NCBI GenBank assembly: GCA_047967505.1
Contig: CM106541.1
Source: Dipteris shenzhenensis
Taxonomy: Eukaryota; Polypodiophyta; Polypodiopsida; Gleicheniales
Strand: one strand, 5' to 3'
DNA length: 64,000 nucleotides
The notes below the pieces were generated by a model, which made no database searches, was not told where the DNA came from, and saw nothing but the letters and a program-made list of their open reading frames with translations. Shown in pieces: positions 38,917 through 49,164 of this stretch (positions within the stretch are counted from its first letter, which is position 1; every line of letters begins with the position of its first letter). Position numbers and translations under genes: made by a program.

Positions 38917-41639
38917 ATTTTGAACTAGTTCATCTCCCATACTCGATCTACAAGACCGACCTTGCGACCCAGAATCTTAGAATGAAGCTTACAATGGTTG
39001 CAAGTGTACGGCCGTAGCGATGCCGAATATATATTGAGCCACCTTTTTGGACGTAACATCAAATGGTATACCCCAACTAGCATCATAGTCCTATGTAATA
39101 ATATCTTAGAAGCTATCTAGAAAATGATTCGAACTGGCATCAGCCAGTTTGATGATTCTCATGTAGCATATTCAATCACTGTCCAAGAAGTAGATATAGA
39201 CACTGCCTGGGCTTTATTCATCATGGCACCACAACCACCACCACCTTCTAACACTGACACAACACCTAGCCACAATCCCACCTCCACTGTCATCACTGGC
39301 ACAAGCAATCCCTTTTCACATCACAACGCACCACCATAGATATGCAGTAGAGCAACTACTCGAATTGGAGGGTCCAGAGGACATGGGGTACTAGTACATG
39401 GTGCAAAATTCTTAAGCCGAGCAAAAGATGATTCTACTTCTAGAAAATCATTTTCTGAGTGGTTGGTAATGGTTTAGGATATTTCAAATCATTAAATGAC
39501 TAGATTTGACTCAAAAAACTATGTTAACCATTGACCATTTAACTCGACGTATATGTTGCATTACTAACCCGATGTGCATTGCGATATTAATCACCGACAT
39601 GCGTGGGGTTGTTAATGCAAAGTGTTCGCTGGCTTACTAACCTGGCATATGATGGGTTAGATTTGACCTCTATTTTGAACACGATTTTGTGCATTAATTA
39701 TGCCAATTGGCAATTTTTTTTGTCAGGTGTCAGACTGTTAATGGATGTAAGGTGATGTTAGAGTGTCAGTCTACTAATGCAATGAAGTCAACGTTAATGC
39801 AACAAACACAACAATAACCCGATGTGGTCAACGGTAATGTAGGGGATTCTAAACTCTCTAGTGTTGGGTTATTAATGCAACGTGTTTGCTGTGTTACAAT
39901 TAATGTAGTGCTTCTCTCCGGGATTGCCTGGCTGACGGAATTTTTGGGATTCTTTGAGTTTTTGGGGCTTCTGTGCAATGTTTCAAGTGCTTGGGGACTA
40001 GTTTTCTAGTTAGTCTACATACAAAACAAAGATGAAGCAACAAAAAGAAATAAAAGTTAACAAAAAACAAGCAATTATGGATCAAACTAGAAGGTTTTAT
40101 TCCTAAGATGGAATGTTTGTCATTCCCAATACCTTGGAACTTCTACCCAATCATCAACATCTATCTTTTTCAATGGGATGGGACTTCATCCAAGGTTAAG
40201 CAATGATTCTAAGTACTCTATCCTAGGTTTTCACACCTTTAATCCTCAAAAATCTACAAAACATAACTGGAGTTTCTTCCTACCTTCCTCTCACTCACTT
40301 TTCTGTACTTTTTCAGCTCCTTCCTTACACAAAAGACCAACACCAATATATGGCTGTGGGAGATTACAGAAGAAGCATGTGCAAGCAAAAGCATACCTTT
40401 AACTCCCCGAAAACGGTGCCAAAAATGTGTGATCTTCGGCGGTAACTCAATGTCATGGGGATCTTGAAGGAATGCTAAGGGGGCTCTCCTCCTACCACTC
40501 CTTGTCCGAGCAATGCAAGCACATGCGGTCCAAGAATGTCGCGCCAATGGCTTTCAGAGTTTGTAGCAATCTAAATCCTCAAAAGAAGGAGAAGAAGAAG
40601 GGGAGAGGGATGAGGGAGAGGGAAAGGTGAGGGAAGAGGGAAGGGAAAGCATGAAGCAAGGAGGAAAGGAGGTGAGAGGCATTCACAAGGACAAGAGCAA
40701 GAGAAACATAGACAACACTTCTTTGAAAAAGAGGGAATCTTATATTTCTCAATCTTGCATGTATACAACTGAAGACGAAAGTCAAAAGGGCCAACCCTAT
40801 TCCTCCTTACCACTCTCCCTGTGCCCCATTTTACAACCACTTGGGCCATATGCCACGGCAGAATACCATTATTTCCCCTCATCCTTTCATGCTCTCTGCT
40901 CTATCTTGCAAAACATTATGGGAATTGTCCCGTGGGGTTAACGCAAACACTATCCTTGGTTAAGGGTATAGGTTGCTTACAAGATGGACGAATCAAGTCC
41001 TACACCTTGATGTAAATTAGGGTAAAGGGCTAGTACTATGTGGCCCTAACTTTTTACTTAGTGCAACGGGTTGCACTTACTGGTCTTTTGAAAGGTTTTG
41101 GAAATGTAAATGCATCGCATGGATAACCATTAAGGGGGGTATAATTTTTTCAAAAGAAAAGAGAAAAAAAACCCATCTTAGTGAAAAACATAAATATCCA
41201 ATACGAAAGGCATTGGTGGACCAGTACTCTACCACATGACTATCTCGGCTTTTTATAGGAGCTGGACACAAGCATTACCCCCCTTTTTCATACCCCTTTA
41301 CTGGATCTTCCCATGGTATGTTGACATCTAAAAGGCTCCACCCCTTTACTAGCCCATTTACCCTACCCTTTGTCCAAGAATCTTGCAGGCTAGTGAAACC
41401 ATCTCAATTCAAAAGGCATGACCTCCCACTCTCAATTAGATTGCCATGTTCCAATTGAAGTCTCGTTGCACCTCTAATTCTGAGACACAATCCAAAGGGC
41501 TCCTTAATGACACATCCTCTGTGCTATGGGCAACTCCATGGACTACGATCTCATCTTGAGCGGCGTTGGCACTTCCTCTCCACTCGCATCTGCTCCAACC
41601 ACAAGCCAATAGGTAATCCCATCCATAAGAAATATGTAG

Positions 41640-41960
41640 TCTTATGAGGGTGGAGGCTAGTCCAAAGGCAAGACCAAAGTCTAGTAATGGCCAAATGCCA
41701 CTCTCTTGAAAGGGTCTAGATAGCTACATCCAGTTGTAAAGATTGACCAATACGTGTAGTGTATGAGAACACCTCTGTCAGCCTCTCCAAGTGCCCTTCT
41801 AAAGAAGCCCAAAACCACTCATCCGAGTCCCACCAAAACCGACACCGAGATTGGTTCTTCCCAAGGGTGATTGATCGATCCCATGCCAAGACCATCCTTA
41901 GCCTTGATCTACTGCGAGTATATCTAGGCCCCTGTCCATCCAACCCTAGGTCTCCCTCTA
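41640..41960 (-). mobile_element. Possible LINE fragment
   Basis: A minus-strand frame contains FSYTTRIGQSLQLDVAI, which matches FSYTTHIGHRLQLEAAA in the post-RT part of the LINE at 32.1 kb at most positions. The surrounding 41.3-43.1 kb has several minus-strand frames that may belong to the same decayed element, but they show no further motif. Confidence 0.42.
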
Positions 41961-43734
41961 CCTCGCGTTAAAGTAAGCCACCTTGCCCGAGATGAGAAGC
42001 AACAAGGATCCTTACGGCAACCCTGTCCTAGAGAACTATCCATACCAACTTAGGGGATCTAAGACTCTACATAAACAATCCCTATAGGACTATGGAATGG
42101 TGACGTCTTATCTCCAACTTCCTTATACCCGCTTTTTTGAGGTGCGAGAGGACGCTTTGTTTCCTAGGAAAGTTGACTCCATGCTCCAAATGATTTAACT
42201 GACCCGTTGCCCCATTGTGCCTTTTTTGCCACATAATACATCCCTCTTGATGACAAACCTCCAAATGCCAAAGAAGAGACTTGTGCTTAAACTCCTATCG
42301 ATGCTATGGATTGTCTAGGATGAGTCCACCAACCAAACACTACCACACCCCATGTAAGCTCCTCCAATTGTGGCCCCTTTCTTGGAAAGTCTCTGAGAAA
42401 ATCCAGTAATGAGGTGGTTATCACTCTCCTCCCATGTGCGGGGTATTCCTGAGACACCCTCGTCAAAGCAAGAGCTTCCATGCTCCAAACCTAGGATAAT
42501 GCCATGCATGAATAAGTCTCTTGAGTAGTCCACCATGATGCTGTTGGTCGAAGGGAAAGTGAGCACTACCCAAGAGTCTCTCTATCTCTCACCAAGGACC
42601 ACGGCCACTAACTCTGAAGATAAACTGCTCCCATGTGTCATGCTTAGTACAAGGTATCGCCAAAACGAAGCTCCTCTATATTTCTCCTCAAACTCTAGGT
42701 TATATAAGTTGCCTCCGACAATCCAAGACTCCACGTCCAAAAGACTCTCGATAAACCATCTCTAGAAAGAGCATTGTGTTAACGACACATGCTAAAGTTC
42801 AAGACTCCAATCTTGGAGCCTCCCATCCTCAAGCTTATCCACACAGCCCGTCCTATGGTCTCACCTTGATCAAACACTGTTGGGACTAGGCCCTATGCTG
42901 CTAAAGGCACACGCCCCTGCTCTTACTCACATTTGGAGGCCACGCCACCAACTCATATCCAAATCTAAAAATGTATGCTCTTGTATCATAAGAATGCCAA
43001 CTGACCATCCCATTAAGGCACGAAGTATCAACTGTTATGGCTGTTGACGTGCACAATTGTGTACACCATGCACTTTCCAACTCACCATGATCCATTACAT
43101 TAGAGGGTATGGAGGTGGCAAACAAAGCCTTCCTATGAGTGAAAGCTTATGTAACAATCTTGGATTTTTGAAACATCCGTGGGAGTTTGGAAAGTATTAT
43201 GTGTTCATGTGATTGTGGACCAAAGGTATGAGTAGCCCATGCCCAACTTGAGATCCCACTGCATCAAGAGGGTGGAAACAACTCTTAAGAGTGTGGAACA
43301 ATGATAAGGAAAAGAGAGGAAAATACATAAAGATCTACAACCAAGCTTAGTCCATGCTAACACACAGCTCAATGAGAAGCGCGCCAACACTAGTGTCTCA
43401 ATTGCAAAAGCAAGTAGAAAGAAAGCTTGTTGGAGCAAGAAACGAGCATAAAAGCATTAAAGACTTTCTGAAGTGTCCAACGAAACCTTATAAACAAGCC
43501 GCCAAGGATTCTACAAGGTTTGGATGGCACCATTAGCTTGCAATTTAGTGTGTACATTTAAGCCCAAAGAAAGAGAGGAGCCCTTAATTTTATTAGAAAT
43601 CTAGCCTTATAGCCTTAACAAGAATAGCATGTGTGCATCTTTAACCTATTAACCGTGGACAAAGGAGGAAAAAAAAGCAAGGACACGTGACAACTTGAAA
43701 GAGAAGAGCCTGCCACGTGTCACAAAGGAGGAGC
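41961..43734. other. No gene recognised
   Basis: Mixed-composition DNA with overlapping short frames on both strands. It may be more decayed LINE sequence. Confidence 0.4.
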
Positions 43735-43925
43735 TCTTGGATGGAGGCTGGGAGAGAGGAGGAGGTGGAAAGACAAGAGGTAGGCTTTTAGGGGGAGGAG
43801 GTGGAAAGACGAGGCAACTTTGGGAGGAAGGAGGAGATAGAAGGTCAACGAAATGGAGGAGATAGAAGTTCACCTTTGGGAGGAAGGAGGAGATGGAAGG
43901 TCAATGGAATTAGAGGAGGAGATAA
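43735..43925. repeat. Purine-rich local repeats
   Basis: GGGAGGAGGTGGAAAGAC and TTTGGGAGGAAGGAGGAGAT recur two to three times each, with AAGGTCAA between. Confidence 0.85.
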
Positions 43926-43960
43926 AGCCATGGGTTAAGACTTGCCAAATTTTCAAAAGC

Positions 43961-44024
43961 CAATCCAAGTATGCAAGGTTAATTGATTAGCAATTTAAGA
44001 ACCAATCAATGCATGTGCAAAAAG

Positions 44025-44064
<40 letters not shown>

Positions 44065-44155
44065 GTGCGAGTTCCAATCCAAGTATGCAAGGTTAATTGA
44101 TTAGCAATTTAAGAACCAATCAATGCATGTGCCAAAATGGGCTCTCTCTCTCTCT
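43961..44155. repeat. Tandem duplication (114 bp) carrying CT microsatellites
   Basis: CAATCCAAGTATGCAAGGTT and the following AATTGATTAGCAATTTAAG occur at 43961 and again at 44075. Each copy ends in GCTCTCTC; the first CT run is about 30 bases, the second about 14. Confidence 0.95.
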
Positions 44156-44287
44156 ATCCTGCAACAACGCGCGGGTTGCACACTAGTATTAGCAAATTAC
44201 AACACACTTACATTGGAGCCAGGACTCTGACACCAATGCTAAATATTAATGTCATTGCAGACAATGCTAATAGTGGGCCGGGAGGCC

Positions 44288-44312
44288 GGGGGGGGGGGGG
44301 GGGGGGGGGGGG
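44288..44312. repeat. Poly-G tract of about 25
   Basis: An uninterrupted G homopolymer. The exact length may be a sequencing or assembly artefact. Confidence 0.85.
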
Positions 44313-44835
44313 ACAGTGGAAGCATTGTACAAAACTGCAGTCTTGTCTGATTCGAGTGTAAACTTGTATTAGATCTTTATTGCAAGGAGCCACTGCAGGT
44401 TACAACAAACACAGAATGTGGCTACACATGTAATCATTACCCACAACTAAGGGCACATTGACTGGCAGAAATTTCAATGTATGTAGAGTTTTCATGATCA
44501 ATCTAGCAAAGATCTTGGTTGCATGTTGGATGCACTTTTCTGTGTAGATGCGACAGAAGATGAGATTCCTACAGAATGACAGGAGACGACAAATGCCTTC
44601 CAGGTGTGAGCTAGTTTGAGCTTAGATCACAGTAACAATCATATGAACACAGAGAAATAAGCTCTGTCCTGATGGTCCGCCATACACCAGCGTATACGTC
44701 AAAAACCCTGATTGGAAGCTCCTGTTTAAGTACTTTCTTTCCTTTTAAACTTGAGTGATGCCAATTTCTGCTCACAAAAATTATGTGAGAGTAAAGCCTA
44801 CATACCATTATCCAAATACCACCTGTCGCACAGAA

Positions 44836-44841
44836 TTTATT
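44836..44841 (-). terminator. Candidate poly(A) signal of the DNAJC8-like gene
   Basis: AATAAA on the minus strand lies about 176 bases past the stop codon. A second AATAAA lies at 44376-44381, so the 3' untranslated region could be either about 0.2 or 0.65 kb. Confidence 0.4.
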
Positions 44842-45016
44842 CTGTATCATTTGACAGCAATGAAGGTGGTAAGCAACAACAATTAATTAACCAGGAAAGA
44901 GTGTAATTTGACTTCATGAAACCGATTTATGATGCTAATATGTTACATCCTAAACATAATATATGCCATCGCTCCATTACTACAGAGACTCTTCCATCAA
45001 TTACAAGAACTTGACC

Positions 45017-45103
45017 TCAGCCTTTCTTTATTGGTCGCTGCACATAAGATTTATTAGGATCCTCTGTCTTCAGCTTCGGTGGTCGCAACTCTCCCTTATG
45101 GGC
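45017..45103 (-). CDS. DNAJC8: DNAJC8/SPF31-like J-domain protein, last coding exon
   Basis: This exon encodes the last 28 residues and the stop. It starts AHKGELRPPKLKTEDPNKSY and ends IKKG, the lysine-rich, RPPK-containing tail typical of plant DNAJC8 homologues. In animals DNAJC8 is a nuclear J-domain protein associated with splicing factors, and a nuclear co-chaperone role here is inferred from that homology. The acceptor is TTTGAAG on the minus strand and the reading phase is 0. The J domain is not in the window. The exon is 87 nt and its sequence is undamaged. Confidence 0.93.
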   Translation of the reverse strand, partial: AHKGELRPPKLKTEDPNKSYVQRPIKKG

Positions 45104-45223
45104 CTTCAAAGAACATATTTTAGTGTTAGTCTATAATAATAGACAACTCTTCATTGTGGTTATGAATAAAGAGTAGAGGATTCCTACTCTAAAATTCTGA
45201 GTGCTCACGCAGCAATTTCTTAC
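45104..45223 (-). other. DNAJC8: DNAJC8-like gene, 120-nt intron
   Basis: It starts GTAAGAAATT and ends TTTGAAG on the minus strand. Phase 0. Confidence 0.9.
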
Positions 45224-45262
45224 CTTTTTACCACCTTTCATAAAATCTCGCCAGCTTGTCAC
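45224..45262 (-). CDS. DNAJC8: DNAJC8/SPF31-like protein, 39-nt coding exon
   Basis: The 13 codons read VTSWRDFMKGGKK, the conserved SWRDF block of DNAJC8-type proteins. It is flanked by GAGTAG (acceptor) and GTAAG (donor). Both junctions are phase 0 and join without gap to the neighbouring exons. Such a microexon is missed by open-frame searches. Confidence 0.93.
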
Positions 45263-45701
45263 CTACTCAGAAACAGGAGGGTTCCAAGTGTCAGCTTAAC
45301 CTTAAGATACTACCTCTCCATTATACGTCAGCCAGAACTAAAGCAATGATTTATTTCCAAGAGTTTCAAAGTTCATCTATGATATAAACAGAAAAATCAC
45401 GATTCTCTCAGTCACATTGCACCTATTTCTGGTATGGACTAGCCACTCAAGATCCAATTGGCAATGACATTTAATCTTCACAAATGGTGAAAGGGTGTAC
45501 AACAAATAAATTTTCCAAGTCAAAGCACAATAAGTCTACCAAACTTAGGTTTGACCAATTGCGAACTAAAATACTCATCATCCCTGTCCCAGCTCTCAGT
45601 TAGTCAAGCCCAAATGAATGTCAGTTTATCATGCATGTACCAAGTTCCCAGTATCATCCAAGTATAAAGAATAACAAATTTTCTTGTCAAAGGTATCCTA
45701 C
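45263..45701 (-). other. DNAJC8: DNAJC8-like gene, 439-nt intron
   Basis: It starts GTAGGATACC and ends GAGTAG on the minus strand. No mobile element is recognisable inside. Confidence 0.9.
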
Positions 45702-45809
45702 CCGATTTTCCCGTGTTTCTTCCCATTTTTCGTCATTCTCACGCTTTCGTTTCCACATCTCCCTTGCTTCTTCTTCATCTTTCTTCAACCTTCCTTCTTC
45801 TTCCGATAT
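45702..45809 (-). CDS. DNAJC8: DNAJC8/SPF31-like protein, 108-nt coding exon
   Basis: It encodes 36 residues, starting ISEEEGRLKKDEEEAREMW and ending ETRENR, the charged helical (coiled-coil-like) segment that precedes the SWRDF block in this family. The acceptor is ATCTTGCAG and the donor CGG|GTAGGA. Phase is 0 on both sides. There are no stops or frameshifts. Its upstream neighbour exon lies 13.2 kb away, at 59036-59149. Confidence 0.94.
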
Positions 45810-46189
45810 CTGCAAGATATGTCACATAAAAAGAAATCCAAATTTTGATCAGGCATTGGGTGAACTTTGATTGCTCCAGAAGATTCCAAGAGCTAACATG
45901 ATGATGCGGTTGAACAAATAAAATGGGCATGGGTGCTAAAGAACTCAGATTGCATAACTTCCTGTCCACTGAAGAGGGCAGACAATGGCATGACAAACAG
46001 TATTATGATCAAAAGTCATATAGTCCTTACAACTTCCATCAGAAGTACTGGCCATGTGTAGCTAAAGCAAGGACTGTTGTCATCTATGCTGTTTGAGCAA
46101 AGTTGCATGGAGCTATAATTTTTGTGTGTGACCTACACATATAAATTGAGTCCAAAAAGCATGAGTCAATCACGTGTGTGTGTGTGTGT

Positions 46190-46450
46190 GTGTGTGTGCA
46201 CTCTGGACTCTCTGGAAGGATCGTAATCAAAGGGTCGTTGGTGATCCTGTTTTTTCCACTTTCTCTTTCTTCAGACACTCTTTGCAGCAATCGCTTTTTG
46301 ATTGCTTGCAATCTCGTGTCTTTGATCATGATGTATATTTGTCCTACAGTGAGATTTTCTCTTGATGTATTATAGCTCTCCCTTTCTGGGATAGCTTTTT
46401 TTTGTAATGTAATGACTCAAAGATTCCACCCAAAAAAAAAAAAAAAAAAG
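46190..46450 (+). mobile_element. 5'-truncated L1-like LINE 3' end with poly(A)
   Basis: The plus strand reads ALWTLWKDRNQRVVG, then FRHSLQQSLFDCLQSR, then a stop, about 60 bases of untranslated sequence and an 18-base A tract ending near 46450. WxLWKxRNxR near the C-terminus is characteristic of plant L1 ORF2 proteins. The left edge abuts a (GT)n run (46173-46199). It is a typical dead-on-arrival insertion. Confidence 0.72.
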
Positions 46451-46479
46451 TGTATGTGTGTGTGTATCTAGATGAATCC

Positions 46480-46785
46480 AGGAACATGCCCAAACTCATC
46501 CTCTAAAAACACAAAACATAGTGCAGTTTCAATCTCATGATAGTCACTCATAAGGTTGAAAACCATGAACTACATCATAAGGACTAGCTACTATGACATC
46601 CCCACTGACGTCATCAGCGCCCAACGATAGGTGTAGACCGTAGCATAAACATATGCTCACACATACAAATCCATGCACCCACACATACTTGAGCATCCAT
46701 TTCGTACTAAGTTTTTTTCGGCACACCAGAGGTGAAGGGCAGACTCAGCCGTGACAAAGGCTAGCATAAAGGAGAAGGTTAATCA
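46480..46785. repeat. Dispersed repeat, copy 2
   Basis: It matches the segment at 17526-18265 in the same orientation, but without the roughly 400-base interior part. The shared ends are GCCCAAACTCATCCTCTAAA and GGTGAAGGGCAGAC followed by CAAAGGCTAGCA. Confidence 0.75.
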
Positions 46786-46959
46786 AAAAGTAGTTCACAT
46801 TCTCTTCATTCATGCTACAAGTGCTTGTGAAGACTACGATTTCATTTTACTCTCTCCCAAACGAGCATCCAAGAAAAAAAACTGCTTAGACCATCTAGCT
46901 GATAGGGCAACGCATGTGTGTGACCTAAACATATAAATTGAGTTCACAAAGCATGAGTT

Positions 46960-48109
46960 CCTTGATGAGTTTTTTTTTCGGAGACCAAAACATAATTAGT
47001 ATGTTGTGATCTAGGCCAATTTCAACCATTGATCTAATGTGTGATCAAATTCTTCCATATACTCTTTAGCCACTAATTAAAGAGCTAATAGGATCTAGCT
47101 TTGTGCTTGTCCAAAAAGCCATGGCTTTGCACTCACTTGAAGACCACTTCATCCCTATGACGGTGTGGCTTGCACACACCTAGCCACCAAATACCAAATT
47201 TCACTTGTGAGTGAAGTTGATCTCAGTGCTTAGCTCCCAAACTGAGTTTCCCTCTGCCTCTTCGAAGGTATCCAGTTCCGAAATGTTAATGGAGGTATAA
47301 TCCACGACATTGTCTTGGGCAAGTAATAAGTTTTCCGGATCTCTTGAACCATCTCCATTCACTCAAGATTCTCAAATAATGTACTAAGCCTCTCCTGCTC
47401 AAGGGCTCTAGCTCCTTGACTTCATTCTTCCCCACGTCTTCTTCACTAATATCTATCAATGTTGTCGATCACCTTGGGCTTCAACTTCTTGCTGCCTATC
47501 ATAATCCTGGAACATGACCCCCCTGCTGCCAATTATCTTCTTGGTCTCTGTGTTGTAGAGTTAACAATCACTTGGCTGCTCCCCTACAACCAGGTGTGGC
47601 TGTGTTCTGCCTGGCCTCTTGGCTGAGTTTCGTCACCAATTTGGTCATGGAAGGATGTGGTAGCATTTGTGGTGGACTCAATCCGAGAGCCAGCCCACAG
47701 CGTCGAGAGGAGTTTGAGTTCCACCCTACACTAGCATTCAGAGGTCCGAGATAAGGAGGGATATACGATGCGCCGCGTAACCTAATTGGTTGGGCCAGTG
47801 GGACAGCAGCCAAGCTAGATCTTTTGGCGCATGGAGCCTACTTCCCTAAGAGATTGAGGCATGGGTGAGAGCCCTCTCAAACCTGCGAGAGGCAATGGCG
47901 AGGCACATCCTACTCCATGCAATAAAGAGGATAAGGGGTCTTCTTTTGCCAACGGTAGAGGGAGACCCAAGGTTGGACACGGCCCTCGATTTGCTTGAGT
48001 GGCAACGGATCAAGGTTGGGGTTCATTTGGGTAGGGGATGGACTATAAGAGAATGCAAGCGAAAAGAGCAAGGAAGGAGCTGCAACAAAATAAGCAAAAT
48101 CTATCTACA
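46960..48109. other. Unassigned intronic DNA
   Basis: No gene is recognised. The plus-strand frame at 47865-48146 runs into the copia zinc-knuckle region and may be partly gag; 47540-47810 is GC-richer but has no motif. Confidence 0.45.
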
Positions 48110-48823
48110 AAGAGCAAAATCTATTGCTATGAATGTGGCAAGCTAGGGCACATTTCTTGAGTATGTTGTAGCTAGTCAAAGGCAAGACATGGTAACAATG
48201 GCAAGAACAATTCAGGGCACATACAACAAGAGTAGAGTATGCTTCTAAATAGAGGAGATTTCTCAAGCAAGATGCATTGTACAATGACAAGGATTTTGAT
48301 TGTCATAGACAGGTCATGCAGAGAACTTACACATCTCATGGACATCAAGTTATCCATATCTTTGAGTATCTCAAAGAAAATTGACCCCGGTGTATGGATA
48401 GCGGACTCAAGTGCATCACAACACGAGTGTTGCAAACGTGATTGGTTCAAGACACTTGATCCAATCAAGGGTGCTCCAGATGTTCATCTTGAAGATACTC
48501 ATCCACTTCCACTCAAAGGAATCGGTAACATACTAGTTAGCCATGCAATGTGTTTATCAAAAGATTTAACTTCTCTTCGATGACAAGAAGGTGCTCTTGC
48601 TCACTCAAAAAGCAAATCATTGGACATGTGTTGAGAGATGGAACCTTTTAGAAGTTGGTGGTCACAATCCCTGAAAAGAGGGGATCCATGATTGCACATA
48701 CAAATTCTCAATTATGGCACTAAAGGTATGGACATCTTCACTTCATATCCATGCCATTCTTGAATGCAAGAACGACTCCCATTAGTCAAAGAGCAATATT
48801 TGTGCAAAGAATGCCTTTATGAG
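48110..48823 (+). mobile_element. Ty1/copia fragment: gag zinc knuckle, protease, pre-integrase
   Basis: The plus strand encodes a CCHC knuckle at 48125-48166 (CYECGKLGHIS.VC, with one stop inside). A protease segment follows, WIADSSASQHECCKRDWF, with the catalytic DSG changed to DSS at 48404-48412, then HLEDTHPLPLKGIGNI. Further on is a pre-integrase segment with LWH at 48712-48720 and RYGHLHFISMPF. Frameshifts separate them. It stops abruptly at the LTR beginning at 48824, and its integrase and reverse transcriptase are missing. Confidence 0.8.
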
Positions 48824-48933
48824 TGTAGAAAAGGGATAGGGACAGATTTGGAGAAGGGGAATAGAGGAGCAAAAGGGAGAGAGAAAGATACGGGAAAAGG
48901 GGAAAGAGGAGGGGCAGGAGTTAGAGAATGAGG

Positions 48934-48978
<45 letters not shown>

Positions 48979-49164
48979 GGAAGAGAGACAGGGTGAGAGA
49001 GAGTAGGGAGCATGTAGCAGGAAGGAGGTGGAAGCATAGCTAGGATTAGATGTCACATAAAAAAAGTTCATAGTAGGGGGTGGATGGGGACCTATATAGT
49101 CCCTCCACATTTTCCACCTAAAGGGCCTCTAACTTGGCCCTTTTTAAGGAATTCATTATAGCCA
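48824..49164 (-). mobile_element. LTR of the chromodomain gypsy element
   Basis: It starts TGTAGAAAAGGGATAG, and the same start recurs at 63831. A (GA)n run of about 36 bases (48941-48976) lies inside. A TATATA motif sits in GGACCTATATAGTCC near 49090. The right edge is inferred as CA at 49163-49164, because the next bases are a purine tract on the minus strand (GGGAAGGGA), as expected just before a 3' LTR. Confidence 0.6.

Larger units (their letters stand above)
33801..41639. other. Long unassigned stretch
   Basis: No gene or known domain is recognised in nearly 8 kb. It holds microsatellites and homopolymers (listed), and a purine-rich block near 40,590-40,720 that creates mirrored Ser/Leu-rich frames. 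Minus-strand text at 35,100-35,640 has a fairly long interrupted frame but no motif I can name. Confidence 0.5.
46124..46958. repeat. 45-bp direct repeats flanking an insertion cluster
   Basis: TGTGTGTGACCTACACATAT with the following AAATTGAGTCCAAAAAGCAT occurs at about 46124-46168 and recurs at about 46914-46958 with three or four differences. Between them lie a GT run, a LINE 3' end with poly(A), and copy 2 of a dispersed repeat. Confidence 0.88.

Noticed and set aside
38680-38940. Minus-strand Ser/Leu-rich frame
   Set aside because: Produced by (GA)n and AAGAAC repeats read on the other strand.
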